Below are positions 8,190-18,247 of a stretch of DNA of 64,000 nt, one piece after another (positions within the stretch are counted from its first letter, which is position 1; each line of letters opens with the position of its first letter). Source of the DNA: Mangrovivirga cuniculi (GTDB lineage: Bacteria; Bacteroidota; Bacteroidia; Cytophagales; Cyclobacteriaceae); assembly GCF_005166025.1 (NCBI RefSeq), contig NZ_CP028923.1, forward strand, positions 1,800,001 to 1,864,000. The letters run 5' to 3'. The notes under the pieces are model-generated. The model was not told the DNA's origin and ran no database searches. It saw only the letters and a list, made by a program, of their open reading frames with translations. The position numbers and the translations under genes are program-made.

Positions 8190-9252
8190 CATAGATAATC
8201 TAATTAGGACTCATATAAAGGCATTGAAACCATATTCTTCTGCCAGAGATGAGTTTGATGGCCTTGCTTCAGTTTTTCTTGATGCGAATGAAAATCCCTT
8301 TGGTTCAGCAGACGGTAATAAGTACAATAGATATCCGGATCCTTTACAACAAAATGTAAAAGATAAACTGGGACTTCTTAAAAAGATCGATCAAGGTAAA
8401 ATATTCTTAGGAAATGGAAGTGATGAACCAATAGATCTTCTTTTCAGGATATTTTGTGAACCTGGAGAAGATAAGGTGATGATTACTCCACCTACTTATG
8501 GAATGTATAAAGTTTCAGCAGACATTAATAATGTAGAATGTTCTGAAGTTCCTCTTTTAGAAAATTATCAATTGGATGTTGAAGCAATTAGTAAAACCAT
8601 TGACAAGGATGAAACAATAAAACTCATCTTTCTTTGCTCTCCTAATAATCCAACTGGTAATCTGATGCATGAAAAGGATATTGAGAATATTCTTAAATCT
8701 TTTAATGGAATTGTGGTTATTGATGAGGCGTATATTGATTTTACTACTTCTCAAAGCTGGATCCATCGATTGAAAGAATTTTCTAATCTGATTGTTTTAC
8801 AAACATTTTCAAAAGCATGGGGGATGGCCGGACTTAGATTAGGGATGGCCTATGCTGATCCGAAAATAGTGGCTTATCTAAATAAAGTTAAGCCACCTTA
8901 TAATGTGAATGAAGCAACTCAAGAAGCCGCTTCAAAAGCAATGGATAATTACAAACAGGTTGATGAATGGGTAGCATCCTTGGTTGCCGAAAGGAAAAGA
9001 TTAATTCAGGAATTTGTTAAACTTTCGGCAGTAAAAAATGTATATCCTTCAGATGCTAATTTCATTCTGGTTAAGATTGAAAAGGCAGCAGAATTATATC
9101 GAAGTTTAATTAAAAAAGGTGTAGTCGTAAGAAATCGTTCTAATGTAGTTTTATGTGATGATTGTTTGAGAATTACTATTGGAACCCAAAATGAAAACGA
9201 CATATTGCTCAGTGAATTAACAACCTTAGTTGTTGATAAATTAAATACTTGA
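8182..9252 (+). CDS. hisC: Histidinol-phosphate aminotransferase
   Basis: 356 aa, class-II-like PLP aminotransferase. It converts imidazole-acetol phosphate to histidinol phosphate using glutamate. Seen in the sequence: FLDANENPFG near the N-terminus, LGNGSDEPIDLL, SPNNPTGN at 153-160, DEAYIDF, and the PLP Schiff-base lysine K211 in TFSKAWGMAGLRLG. It overlaps hisD by 8 nt and is 5 nt before hisB. Confidence 0.97.
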   Translation: MVNIDNLIRTHIKALKPYSSARDEFDGLASVFLDANENPFGSADGNKYNRYPDPLQQNVKDKLGLLKKIDQGKIFLGNGSDEPIDLLFRIFCEPGEDKVMITPPTYGMYKVSADINNVECSEVPLLENYQLDVEAISKTIDKDETIKLIFLCSPNNPTGNLMHEKDIENILKSFNGIVVIDEAYIDFTTSQSWIHRLKEFSNLIVLQTFSKAWGMAGLRLGMAYADPKIVAYLNKVKPPYNVNEATQEAASKAMDNYKQVDEWVASLVAERKRLIQEFVKLSAVKNVYPSDANFILVKIEKAAELYRSLIKKGVVVRNRSNVVLCDDCLRITIGTQNENDILLSELTTLVVDKLNT

Positions 9253-9257
9253 ATTAA

Positions 9258-10355
9258 ATGAAAAAAGTACTTTTTATAGATAGAGACGGAACAATTATCG
9301 TAGAGCCTCCATCAGATTTTCAGGTAGATAGTCTCGAGAAACTGTCTTTTTTACCAGGAGCAATCTCAAATTTGAAAAAGATCAGTCAATTAACCGACTA
9401 CTATTTGGTTATGGTAACAAATCAGGATGGTCTGGGAACAGATTCATTTCCGGAAGATACATTCTGGCCTGCTCAGGAAAAAATGCTTGAGATATTAGAA
9501 TCTGAAGGAATTGTCTTTGATGCAATACATATAGATCGATCTTTTGAGCATGAAAACTTACCTACACGAAAGCCTGGTACAGGAATGCTGTCAGAGTATA
9601 TTAATGGTAATTTTGATTTGGAAAGTTCATATGTTATTGGAGATCGTGAAACTGATATTCAACTAGCAAAAAACCTGGGTGCTAAAGGCATTTTTGTCGG
9701 TGATTGGAAATCCGAAGAGGCTGTTTTATCGACCAATTCATGGGACGAAATAGCAAAGTTTCTGGCTATGCCGGATAGAACTGGTGCCGTAATCAGGAAA
9801 ACGAATGAAACAGACATCAGCATTACACTAAATCTTGACGGAAAGGGAAAAACAGATATTGATACGGGACTTGGTTTTTTTGATCACATGCTCGATCAGC
9901 TTGGCAAACATGGAGGTATAGATCTTACTATAAAAGTTAAAGGGGATTTACAGGTTGATGAACATCATACGATTGAAGATACAGCACTTGCATTAGGTGA
10001 AGCATTTCTGGAGGCATTAACAGATAAAAGAGGCATTAACAGATATGGATTTTTACTGCCTATGGATGATTCCTTAGCTCAGGTGGCCATTGATTTCGGT
10101 GGTAGGCCGTGGCTTGTCTGGGATGCTGAATTTAAAAGAGAAATGATTGGTGACATGCCAACTGAAATGTTTTATCATTTTTTTAAATCATTCTGCGATT
10201 CTGCGAAAGCAAACCTGAATATTAAGGTGGAAGGAGATAATGAACATCATAAAATTGAAGCAATATTCAAAGCCTGGGCTAAATCGATTAAATTGGCTGT
10301 GTCAAGAAATGAGAATGAATTAGATCAATTACCGTCAACCAAAGGATTATTATAA
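9258..10355 (+). CDS. hisB: Bifunctional histidinol-phosphatase / imidazoleglycerol-phosphate dehydratase
   Basis: 365 aa, two enzymes in one chain. Residues 1-165 are a HAD phosphatase with the DRDGT nucleophile motif (D8, D10) and [14 protein letters not shown]. Residues about 170-365 are IGP dehydratase with [32 protein letters not shown] and [18 protein letters not shown] (metal-binding His pairs). It catalyses two separate steps of histidine synthesis. The stop and the next start share one base (TAATG). hisH, hisA, hisF and hisI are not in this window. Confidence 0.97.
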   Translation: MKKVLFIDRDGTIIVEPPSDFQVDSLEKLSFLPGAISNLKKISQLTDYYLVMVTNQDGLGTDSFPEDTFWPAQEKMLEILESEGIVFDAIHIDRSFEHENLPTRKPGTGMLSEYINGNFDLESSYVIGDRETDIQLAKNLGAKGIFVGDWKSEEAVLSTNSWDEIAKFLAMPDRTGAVIRKTNETDISITLNLDGKGKTDIDTGLGFFDHMLDQLGKHGGIDLTIKVKGDLQVDEHHTIEDTALALGEAFLEALTDKRGINRYGFLLPMDDSLAQVAIDFGGRPWLVWDAEFKREMIGDMPTEMFYHFFKSFCDSAKANLNIKVEGDNEHHKIEAIFKAWAKSIKLAVSRNENELDQLPSTKGLL

Positions 10356-11257
10356 TGGCCAGTATTAAGAGTAGTTACTACAAATATTTGCTTTCTCTTC
10401 AAGATAAAAAGAGAGGAGGCAGAACTGCTCATCCGAAGGTCGTTAGAAAAGTATTTAATAAACTAGCGTCAAAAGTAAGTCATTTATCAGGACTTGAACA
10501 GGTGAAGTTCAAAGTGAATAGAACCGGAGTATCCCGAATAACATCAGGAAAGGTAAATGAAAAGCAAGCTATCGTTTTTATTCATGGTGGTGGATATTGT
10601 TTTGGATCTGTGAGAACACATTTATCTCTTATGGGTCAGATTTCCAAATCCTGCCACCTACCGGTTTTTGGGGTTGAATATAGTTTGGCTCCGGAAAATA
10701 AGTATCCAAAAGCTTTAGAGGAGATTAGTCTGGTGATCGATCACCTCCGTGAAGGCTATCCGGAGATAAAAAAAATTCACTTAATGGGAGATTCCAGTGG
10801 TGGAGGTCTGGCACTTGCAACAGCCTTGTACCGTAGAGACAAATTAAAACCGAATGTTGATAGCCTTGTATTGTTATCACCGTGGGTAAATTTGGATGTG
10901 AATTCGGGGATTTATGACCTTCCTTCAGGTAAAGATCACATGTTTCAGCCGTCAGACTTGAAATGGATGGCTTCTTATTATGCAACAGATGAACAAATAA
11001 AATCGGATGAAGAATATGCTTCACCTCTGGGTTGTGATCTATATTCTCTTCCACCAATGTTTATTCAGGTAGGTAGCCATGAGATCCTCCTTCATGATGC
11101 TGTAAAACTTGCTGAGAAAGCAGCCTCTTCTGGAAATAGGGTGGAGTTGGATATCTGGGACAAAATGTTTCACGTATGGCATTTTTTAGCACCGAGTTTA
11201 CCCGAGGCCAATAAGGCTTTATTAAAAGTTGCCCAATTCATCGTAAACTCCGAATGA
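10355..11257 (+). CDS. Alpha/beta-hydrolase, hormone-sensitive-lipase-like esterase
   Basis: 300 aa. It has the HSL-family oxyanion motif HGGGYCFGS (about 74-82) and the nucleophile elbow GDSSGGGLA (about 144-152). A probable acidic residue lies in GSHEILLHDA and the catalytic His in MFHVWHF near residue 270. No signal peptide is seen, so it is probably a cytoplasmic carboxylesterase with unknown substrate. It starts at the overlapping TAATG of hisB, so it is probably transcribed with the his genes, but nothing links the fold to histidine synthesis. Confidence 0.85.
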   Translation: MASIKSSYYKYLLSLQDKKRGGRTAHPKVVRKVFNKLASKVSHLSGLEQVKFKVNRTGVSRITSGKVNEKQAIVFIHGGGYCFGSVRTHLSLMGQISKSCHLPVFGVEYSLAPENKYPKALEEISLVIDHLREGYPEIKKIHLMGDSSGGGLALATALYRRDKLKPNVDSLVLLSPWVNLDVNSGIYDLPSGKDHMFQPSDLKWMASYYATDEQIKSDEEYASPLGCDLYSLPPMFIQVGSHEILLHDAVKLAEKAASSGNRVELDIWDKMFHVWHFLAPSLPEANKALLKVAQFIVNSE

Positions 11258-11324
11258 TTCGTAGAATGATTCTTTGCTCAATTAATTCCTTTTTATAACT
11301 TCAGGGTTTAAATTTTTTCAGGTC

Positions 11325-12284
11325 ATGGTCTACATTCTGTTTGTTGTTGGATTTGTTATCTTGGTTAAGGGAGCCGATATAATGGTTGAAGGTGCTTCAT
11401 CCCTTGCTAAGCGTTATAATATTTCCGACTTTATTATTGGTTTGACCATAGTTTCGATTGGTACCAGTATGCCAGAGCTTTTGGTGAATATAATGGCTGG
11501 TATACAGGGGAAAAGTGAAATTGGGGTGGGTAATGTCCTGGGTTCAAATGTCGCAAATATCTTATTGGTACTGGGGTTATCAGCATGTGTGAATAATCTG
11601 CCAATAAAGAAAAACACACTTTTTATTGAGATACCTTTTAGCTTAACAGCTACACTACTTGTTGGTTACCTGGCTAATGTTGCAATATTTTCTAATCATA
11701 GAAATGGACTGATGCTTGATTTTGGCGAAGGGATAGTATTGCTATTTTTCTTCGCTTTATTTCTAGGATACATATATAACTATGCAAGAGAAAAGAAAGA
11801 TAACGTAATAGAAGGTACGATCACTACTCAACCTGTGGTGAAAAGTATAGCTTTTATAGTTATTGGTATATTAGGGCTTTTCTTTGGAGGTAAATGGGTG
11901 GTAGACGGAGCCATTGAAATTTCCAGAATTTTTGGTTTTAGTGAAAGTTTTATAGGCTTGACATTAGTTGCACTCGGAACTTCATTACCAGAACTGGTTA
12001 CATCCCTTGTAGCAGTGTCCAAACGAAAAACGCAATTGGCTGTAGGGAATGTTATAGGAAGCAATATTTTTAATCTGTTATGGATATTGGGAATTAGCTC
12101 CATCATTAATCCCATTGAATTCGAGACAGTAAATAATACAGATGTATTAATGATCATAATCAGTTCCAGCTTACTTATTCTCTCAATTATAGTGGGAAAA
12201 AGATCAGTAATTACTCGTTATGAAGGAGTTGTTTTCCTTCTTGTTTACGCTGGTTATATTTATCACCTCTTCCTTCGCGGGTAG
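11325..12284 (+). CDS. Calcium/sodium antiporter (CaCA family, YrbG type)
   Basis: 319 aa, about ten transmembrane helices in two inverted halves. Both alpha repeats are visible: GLTIVSIGTSMPELLVN with GNVLGSNVANILLVLG, and GLTLVALGTSLPELVTS with GNVIGSNIFNLLWILG. These Glu- and Asn-containing repeats form the cation site in Na+/Ca2+ exchangers. The gene stands alone, 67 nt after the esterase, and is followed by guaA with its own promoter box. Confidence 0.92.
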   Translation: MVYILFVVGFVILVKGADIMVEGASSLAKRYNISDFIIGLTIVSIGTSMPELLVNIMAGIQGKSEIGVGNVLGSNVANILLVLGLSACVNNLPIKKNTLFIEIPFSLTATLLVGYLANVAIFSNHRNGLMLDFGEGIVLLFFFALFLGYIYNYAREKKDNVIEGTITTQPVVKSIAFIVIGILGLFFGGKWVVDGAIEISRIFGFSESFIGLTLVALGTSLPELVTSLVAVSKRKTQLAVGNVIGSNIFNLLWILGISSIINPIEFETVNNTDVLMIIISSSLLILSIIVGKRSVITRYEGVVFLLVYAGYIYHLFLRG

Positions 12285-12333
12285 TTTATATTAATTCTTA
12301 TCAAATTGACTGGTATTAACTGATAAAGGGTGT

Positions 12334-12341
12334 TATTTTTG
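12334..12341 (+). promoter_or_regulatory. Probable promoter -7 box of guaA, very close to the start codon
   Basis: TATTTTTG matches TAnnTTTG exactly. It ends five bases before the guaA ATG, so transcription would begin at or near the A of ATG and the mRNA may be leaderless. No good -33 TTTG is seen at the expected spacing. Confidence 0.5.
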
Positions 12342-12346
12342 TGCCC

Positions 12347-13876
12347 ATGTCAGAGCAAATACTTATCATCGATTTCGGTTCGCAGTATACACAGCTGATA
12401 GCCAGGCGTGTTCGCGAACTAAATGTTTATTGTGAGATCCATCCTTATAACAATATTCCGGAGATCTCTGAAAATGTCAAAGGTGTAATTTTTTCTGGTA
12501 GTCCTTGTTCAGTTAGAGATGAGGATTCGCCAAGAATTCCAATCGAAAAATTCCGCGGTAAATTACCAATTTTAGGAGTTTGTTATGGTGCCCAGCTATT
12601 AGCATTCACTGAAGGTGGTTTTGTAACTCCTTCAGAGAACAGAGAATACGGAAGAGCAAACCTGAGCAAAGTCAATTCATTAAATCCATTATTTGATGGA
12701 GTAGATATTGATAGCCAGGTATGGATGTCGCATGGTGATACGATTAAAGATCTGCCTGAATCTTTCGAGATCATAGCTTCAACAAGATCTGTTAATGTAG
12801 CTGCCTATCATGTAAAGGGAGAAGACACTTATGGAATTCAATTCCATCCAGAGGTAACACATTCAACTGATGGAAAGGCAATATTGAGGAATTTTATCGT
12901 TAATATTTGCGATTGTAGTCAGGACTGGACCCCGGCTCATTTTATTGATGAAACTGTTGAGCAATTAAAAGAGCAGTTGGGAGATGATAAGGTAGTGCTT
13001 GGGCTTTCTGGTGGAGTGGATAGCTCCGTTGCAGCAATGCTTATTCATGAAGCAATTGGTAAAAATCTACATTGTATATTTGTAGATAACGGATTACTAA
13101 GAAAACATGAATATGAAGATGTTCTTGAGTCTTATAAGCATATGGGCCTTAACGTAAAAGGTGTTGATGCAAAAGATTTATTTTATGATGAATTAAAAGG
13201 TAAAACTGATCCTGAGGCTAAGAGAAAAGCCATCGGAAAAGTTTTTATAGATGTATTTGATACTGAAGCTCATAAAATACAAGAAGTTAAGTGGCTTGCT
13301 CAGGGTACGATATATCCGGATGTTATTGAATCTGTTTCTGTAAAAGGACCTTCAGCAACTATCAAATCTCACCATAACGTGGGAGGTCTTCCTGAAAAAA
13401 TGAACTTAAAAGTGGTAGAGCCATTAAATAGTTTATTTAAGGATGAAGTTAGAAAAGTGGGGTCAGCGTTGGGGCTTGATGAAGCGATTCTCAACAGGCA
13501 TCCTTTTCCCGGACCTGGTCTGGCAATAAGGATTCTTGGAGACGTTACCCCGGAGAAGGTTCATGTACTTCAGGAAGTAGATTACATTTTTATTCAAGGT
13601 TTGAAGACTGCAAATCTATACAATCAGGTTTGGCAGGCAGGAGCTGTTCTATTACCAATTAATTCTGTTGGAGTAATGGGTGATGAAAGAACTTATGAAA
13701 GAGTAGTAGCTTTAAGAGCTGTTACCAGTGTGGATGGAATGACTGCTGATTGGTGTCATTTACCTTATGAGTTCCTTGCGGAGATTTCAAATACTATTAT
13801 AAATAAAGTAAAAGGCGTAAACAGAGTTGTTTACGATATTAGCTCTAAACCACCTGCAACTATCGAGTGGGAATAG
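12347..13876 (+). CDS. guaA: GMP synthase (glutamine-hydrolysing)
   Basis: 509 aa starting at the ATG at 12347 ([17 protein letters not shown]); the GTG two codons upstream adds nothing conserved. It aminates XMP to GMP. The N-terminal class-I glutamine amidotransferase has the nucleophile in [10 protein letters not shown] and the His/Glu in [11 protein letters not shown]. The ATP-pyrophosphatase domain has the PP-loop [13 protein letters not shown], and the C-terminal dimerisation domain includes [11 protein letters not shown]. The downstream TPR protein starts 16 nt later and may be cotranscribed. Confidence 0.97.
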   Translation: MSEQILIIDFGSQYTQLIARRVRELNVYCEIHPYNNIPEISENVKGVIFSGSPCSVRDEDSPRIPIEKFRGKLPILGVCYGAQLLAFTEGGFVTPSENREYGRANLSKVNSLNPLFDGVDIDSQVWMSHGDTIKDLPESFEIIASTRSVNVAAYHVKGEDTYGIQFHPEVTHSTDGKAILRNFIVNICDCSQDWTPAHFIDETVEQLKEQLGDDKVVLGLSGGVDSSVAAMLIHEAIGKNLHCIFVDNGLLRKHEYEDVLESYKHMGLNVKGVDAKDLFYDELKGKTDPEAKRKAIGKVFIDVFDTEAHKIQEVKWLAQGTIYPDVIESVSVKGPSATIKSHHNVGGLPEKMNLKVVEPLNSLFKDEVRKVGSALGLDEAILNRHPFPGPGLAIRILGDVTPEKVHVLQEVDYIFIQGLKTANLYNQVWQAGAVLLPINSVGVMGDERTYERVVALRAVTSVDGMTADWCHLPYEFLAEISNTIINKVKGVNRVVYDISSKPPATIEWE

Positions 13877-13892
13877 AGAAAATGATCTTATT

Positions 13893-15626
13893 ATGAAGAA
13901 ATTCTTTCTGTTATTGATTTTTTGCTTTGCAACGCTGAACATTTTTGCTCAAGAATCAGCAAAGCTTCGATATGAAAATGGTAAATCACTTTTCAGAGAA
14001 GGCAGATATGCCTTGGCTCGTGAAAATTTTGAGACTGTACTTGAGACTGAAAATTATGGAGGAGCTTATGCAGAATTAGCCTCTTATTATTACGCACTAT
14101 CCAGTTTGCGATTAGGTGAACTTGACAGAGCTAAAAGTATGTATTTGCAAATACTAAACAAATACCCTGATTGGCCTTACATTGATGAGGTTAAATACGG
14201 TTTGGCAGATGCTTATTTTCAGTCCGGAAACATCTTTGAAGCAGTGGAGATGCTCAAGTCAATTGAAAATAAAAACCTCAGGGAAGAAGGTCGTAATATG
14301 AAAATGTATTACCTTCTTGCAGTAAGCGATTTAAGTTATCTCACAGAGTTGCTTCAAAAATACCCTAAGGATAAAGATCTTGCTATTTTACTCGCAGAAA
14401 GAAGTTATCTTCAACCACTTTATGAGCAGGACAGAAATCTTTTAGATTTTCTGGTAAAAGAATATGATCTTGATGCTGAGAGATATAATGCTCTCGGAGG
14501 ATTGAGAAATATAAAGAAAGATGAATATGATGTAGCAGTGATGCTGCCTTTTCAAAGCGATCGTTTTAGAGGGGCTAAAACAAAGAAAAACTTTGTGATG
14601 GACCTTTATGAAGGGATAAAAATTGCCATCGATTCACTTGAAAGGAATGGGGTGAATATTAAATTATTTGCCTTTGACACCAAGGTTGACTCATTGCATA
14701 CTGCTAAAATTATTGAATCCGGAGATCTTGATCGTATGGATTTAATTATAGGGCCATTATATGAAGGGCCTTTTAAAGCGGTTTCTCAATTTGGTTTTGA
14801 TAAAAAAATAAATGTCATTCATCCGTTAAGTGATAAAGTTGAGTATATAACTGAAAACCCATTCAGTTATCTACTAAAAAGTAGCTACGTTACACAGGCA
14901 ATGAACGCTGCAAACTATGCCGCTCAAAATCTCAACAGGAATAAAAATTATATGATTTTTTATTCTGACAATAACAGAGATAGTCTGATGGCTGCCACTT
15001 ATCGTAAATATCTGGTAGATGAAGGTTTTACCAACCTTATCTTCAGAAAAGTGGAAGTTGATGAAATTCAGGAATCAATGGACTTCCTGGCTAAGATGAA
15101 TGATGACCGTGTTTTTAAGGTTGCAGAGGATAGTGTTGGTCATATTTTTCTTGCTACTCATGATAAAAGACTAATAGCCAAAGCGCTTAGTACTCTTGAT
15201 ATCAGAGATGAAAAGATTCCAATGATAACAACAGATGAAATTTTCGATATCAGTACACTATCATATGACCAGGTAGAAAGACTTGGGGTAAGAATCATTT
15301 CTACCGATTATGTTGATCGTGAAAATGGCACATTTGATTCATTCAGAAGATTTTATATCGGTAAAACCGGCACTTTACCATCCAAGTATCTATGTCTTGG
15401 TTTCGACTTGATGTACTATTTTGGAACTCAAATGGAAAATAACGGAAAATATTTTCAGTTAGAGATTGACGATCAGTATTTTGAAGGTCAATTAACCCCT
15501 GCTTACAATTTCTTTCAGTCAAATGATAACAGGTACACACCAATTATTCAATTTGTGGATGCTAAATTATTGCTTCCGGACCAAATAGAAGATCTAAAAT
15601 ATGAACCGATCAATAGAGACAAGTAA
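13893..15626 (+). CDS. Exported TPR plus periplasmic-binding-fold protein (LpoA-like layout)
   Basis: 577 aa from the ATG at 13893 (MKKFFLLLIF). An in-frame upstream start would lie inside guaA and put the signal peptide internally, so it is rejected. Signal peptide 1-19 ends at FAQ. Residues about 20-200 hold TPR-like repeats (YENGKSLFREGRYALARENF). Residues about 210-570 resemble a type I periplasmic binding fold (VAVMLPFQSD, LYEGIKIAIDSL, DLIIGPLYEGPFKAV). The combination recalls LpoA, an activator of penicillin-binding proteins, but that function is inferred from layout only. It overlaps hemL by 26 nt. Confidence 0.7.
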   Translation: MKKFFLLLIFCFATLNIFAQESAKLRYENGKSLFREGRYALARENFETVLETENYGGAYAELASYYYALSSLRLGELDRAKSMYLQILNKYPDWPYIDEVKYGLADAYFQSGNIFEAVEMLKSIENKNLREEGRNMKMYYLLAVSDLSYLTELLQKYPKDKDLAILLAERSYLQPLYEQDRNLLDFLVKEYDLDAERYNALGGLRNIKKDEYDVAVMLPFQSDRFRGAKTKKNFVMDLYEGIKIAIDSLERNGVNIKLFAFDTKVDSLHTAKIIESGDLDRMDLIIGPLYEGPFKAVSQFGFDKKINVIHPLSDKVEYITENPFSYLLKSSYVTQAMNAANYAAQNLNRNKNYMIFYSDNNRDSLMAATYRKYLVDEGFTNLIFRKVEVDEIQESMDFLAKMNDDRVFKVAEDSVGHIFLATHDKRLIAKALSTLDIRDEKIPMITTDEIFDISTLSYDQVERLGVRIISTDYVDRENGTFDSFRRFYIGKTGTLPSKYLCLGFDLMYYFGTQMENNGKYFQLEIDDQYFEGQLTPAYNFFQSNDNRYTPIIQFVDAKLLLPDQIEDLKYEPINRDK

Positions 15627-16896
15627 AAAATTATTTAACGAAGCTCAAAACTATATTCCCGGAGGAGTAAATTCTCCCGTTCGGGCTTTTAAAGCTGTAG
15701 GTGGAGATCCTTTATTCATAAAGTCGGCTAAAGGAGCTTATATGTATGATGAGGATGGGAATGCTTATTATGATCTAATCAATAGCTGGGGCCCGATGAT
15801 AATTGGGCACGCTCACCCTGAGATAGAGAGTGCTGTAAGAGAAGCCATAGGGAATTCATTATCATTTGGAGCTCCTAATGCTAAGGAGGTTGAAATTGCA
15901 GAACTGATTACTGAAATGGTTCCTTCCATTGAAAAGGTAAGAATGGTAAACTCAGGTACTGAAGCCACCATGTCTGCTATTCGTCTGGCAAGAGGATATA
16001 CAAACAGAAATAAAATTATTAAAATGGAAGGATGCTATCATGGTCATGGTGATAGCTTTTTAATAGCAGCCGGAAGTGGAGCGATGACACTAGGTACACC
16101 AAATAGTCCTGGTGTAACTCAGGGTACAGCAAATGATACTTTGACCGTTCCATTTAATGATCTTGATTCAGTCGATAAATTAATCGGGGAAACAGGTGAT
16201 GATATTGCAGCGATAATTCTAGAGCCTGTTGCAGGAAATATGGGTTGCGTTCTTCCTAATGATGGATATTTAGAAGGGCTTAGAAGGAGATGCGATGATA
16301 ATGGGATATTATTGATTTTTGATGAAGTCATGACTGGATTTAGATTAGCTCCGGGGGGAGCTCAGGAAGTTTACGGAGTGATTCCTGATATGACTACATT
16401 GGGTAAGATTATCGGAGGCGGAATGCCAGTAGGTGCCTACGGAGGTAAAAAAGAAATCATGGAATTTGTTGCGCCAACAGGCCCGGTTTATCAGGCTGGA
16501 ACACTTTCAGGTAACCCGGTTGCCATGGCAGCAGGTTTGGCTATGCTAAATCATTTAAAGAATAATCCAGAGGTATACACAACTTTAAGTACCCTTACAG
16601 AAAAACTACATATAGGTATTCAGGAAATTCACGATAAAAAGAATTTACCTTATACTATCAATAGACTAGGGTCAATGATCTCTGTCTTCTTTACTGATAA
16701 AACAGTGACTGATCTGGAAACTGCTAAAACATGTGATGCCGAATTGTTTGGTAAGTATTTTCAGGCTATGCTGGATGAAGGTGTATATTTACCACCGGCT
16801 CAATATGAGTCCTGGTTTCTTTCTTATTCTTTAAAGGAAGAAGACATAGATAAAATAATTAATGCCCATGAAAAGGCACTGGAAAAGGTTCTATAA
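15601..16896 (+). CDS. hemL: Glutamate-1-semialdehyde 2,1-aminomutase
   Basis: 431 aa, a PLP enzyme that makes 5-aminolevulinate from glutamate-1-semialdehyde (C5 route to haem). It starts with the typical YIPGGVNSPVRAFK region. It also contains VNSGTEATMSAIRLARG, GCYHGHGDSFL, DEVMTGFR, and the PLP lysine in TLGKIIGGGMPVGAYGG near residue 267. The ATG at 15601 lies 26 nt inside the previous gene, and the match to the family N-terminus supports it. An intrinsic terminator follows at 16921. Confidence 0.97.
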   Translation: MNRSIETSKKLFNEAQNYIPGGVNSPVRAFKAVGGDPLFIKSAKGAYMYDEDGNAYYDLINSWGPMIIGHAHPEIESAVREAIGNSLSFGAPNAKEVEIAELITEMVPSIEKVRMVNSGTEATMSAIRLARGYTNRNKIIKMEGCYHGHGDSFLIAAGSGAMTLGTPNSPGVTQGTANDTLTVPFNDLDSVDKLIGETGDDIAAIILEPVAGNMGCVLPNDGYLEGLRRRCDDNGILLIFDEVMTGFRLAPGGAQEVYGVIPDMTTLGKIIGGGMPVGAYGGKKEIMEFVAPTGPVYQAGTLSGNPVAMAAGLAMLNHLKNNPEVYTTLSTLTEKLHIGIQEIHDKKNLPYTINRLGSMISVFFTDKTVTDLETAKTCDAELFGKYFQAMLDEGVYLPPAQYESWFLSYSLKEEDIDKIINAHEKALEKVL

Positions 16897-16920
16897 AAAT
16901 AAAAAAATAAAAGAATCGCA

Positions 16921-16948
16921 AAGCTGTACAATTTTGTACAGCTTTTTT
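16921..16948 (+). terminator. Intrinsic terminator after hemL
   Basis: A perfect 10-bp stem, AAGCTGTACA with TGTACAGCTT, loop ATTT, followed by a T-run. It sits between the convergent hemL and DUF3667 genes and probably serves hemL. Confidence 0.85.
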
Positions 16949-16951
16949 ATT

Positions 16952-18052
16952 TTAAAATAGATATAAACTCAGTATAATTTCTATTGCAAAGGCAATTTGT
17001 AAAAAGGAAATATAGAAAAATCCCAGGATATTGAATTTAATTAGAGTTTTAAACCAACCCTGTTTATATACATTAAGGAATGATATGTAACTATAGGTAG
17101 TTACCAGGATGAAAGCGTAAAGAGCTATGCTTGCACTCAGATCGTATTTAAATTGGATCAGTAATACTATGCCATAAACCAAATAGGCCAAAGAATGCAG
17201 GTATAGCGCATGGATTATATGATGAATGTAAAGTGTGTCTTTACTTAAATATAAAACTTTCAATAAGAGCGCAAATACTGGTAAAAGAATAAACATCATA
17301 AGAGGCAGGTTTTTTAAAATATAACCTGTCAAATATTTTTTATCGCTTCTTATAACTTTTATCGTTTGATAGGTAGCCGAATATGTCAACTTCTCAGATC
17401 TATTTACATCAAGGCTATCCATGCATTCCTCTATCGAAAGACTTTCATTTTTTGCTAGTTTATATAGTTTATCCAGGTAACTGTCTTCACTCCATTTGAC
17501 AATTTCATCGTAATCATTTTTTAATTCATCAGTTGAATCCTTGTTATTAGTCAATACTGAATCAGGTATTTTTAACCCGGTATCATTTTCTATTGTATTT
17601 TTGAGTGAATCCAAGTTAATTTTTTTGTCTGTATTTTGATTTAAGATAGAATCAATTTTTCCGGAAGCATTTTGATCTATTGATGCTGACCCATTCAAAA
17701 CATTTTCAGTCTGTTTTTCTATCTTCTCAGCAACATTCTTCCCGATATATCCAATCACAAAAAAATAGAATAGCGATAGAACCAGGTACATTCTGATGGG
17801 ATTGAAATATTTATTTCTTTTTCCGGAATTATAAGTATTAGTTAGTTTACCAGGTTTAAATAAAAATGGAATAAAACTTTTAGGAAGTTTTCCATCAAGT
17901 GCAAATGCATTGGAAATAAATTCTGATAATATTATACCTACTGAGACATTTTGATCTGTATTTTCCTGACCACATTTAGGACAATAATTATCCTCTATTT
18001 TTAGTGGAGCATAACAATTCAGACAATAAGGATGTTTTCGCCTAGACTTCAT
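16952..18052 (-). CDS. DUF3667 family membrane protein
   Basis: 366 aa. The N-terminus has a zinc ribbon, CLNCYAPL...YCPKCGQ (Cys pairs at about 9/12 and 25/28). The conserved FxxxPGKLTNTYNSGKRNKYFNPIRMYLVLSLFYFF block of DUF3667 follows, leading into the first membrane helix. A long polar insert (about 115-235, possibly extracytoplasmic) is followed by four or more helices. The function of the family is unknown. It is convergent with hemL. Confidence 0.88.
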   Translation of the reverse strand: MKSRRKHPYCLNCYAPLKIEDNYCPKCGQENTDQNVSVGIILSEFISNAFALDGKLPKSFIPFLFKPGKLTNTYNSGKRNKYFNPIRMYLVLSLFYFFVIGYIGKNVAEKIEKQTENVLNGSASIDQNASGKIDSILNQNTDKKINLDSLKNTIENDTGLKIPDSVLTNNKDSTDELKNDYDEIVKWSEDSYLDKLYKLAKNESLSIEECMDSLDVNRSEKLTYSATYQTIKVIRSDKKYLTGYILKNLPLMMFILLPVFALLLKVLYLSKDTLYIHHIIHALYLHSLAYLVYGIVLLIQFKYDLSASIALYAFILVTTYSYISFLNVYKQGWFKTLIKFNILGFFYISFLQIAFAIEIILSLYLF

Positions 18053-18247
18053 TGGAGCGAAAATACGAAATCATTTTAAAAATTTAATTACATTCCAGTT
18101 CTTACATCATAATTCAATATCATGGTATTTACTAATTATCTAGTTGAAGAGATATAATTTTATAAGTATTATTGTATTGATATTGGAATACTTTAGAATA
18201 TCCCTGAATATCACTATATTTATATGTTGTAAAAATTTTTTTATACT

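Noticed and set aside
13827-13892. Upstream start for the TPR/binding-fold protein
   Set aside because: It would lie inside guaA and place the signal peptide internally. The ATG at 13893 gives a proper signal sequence.
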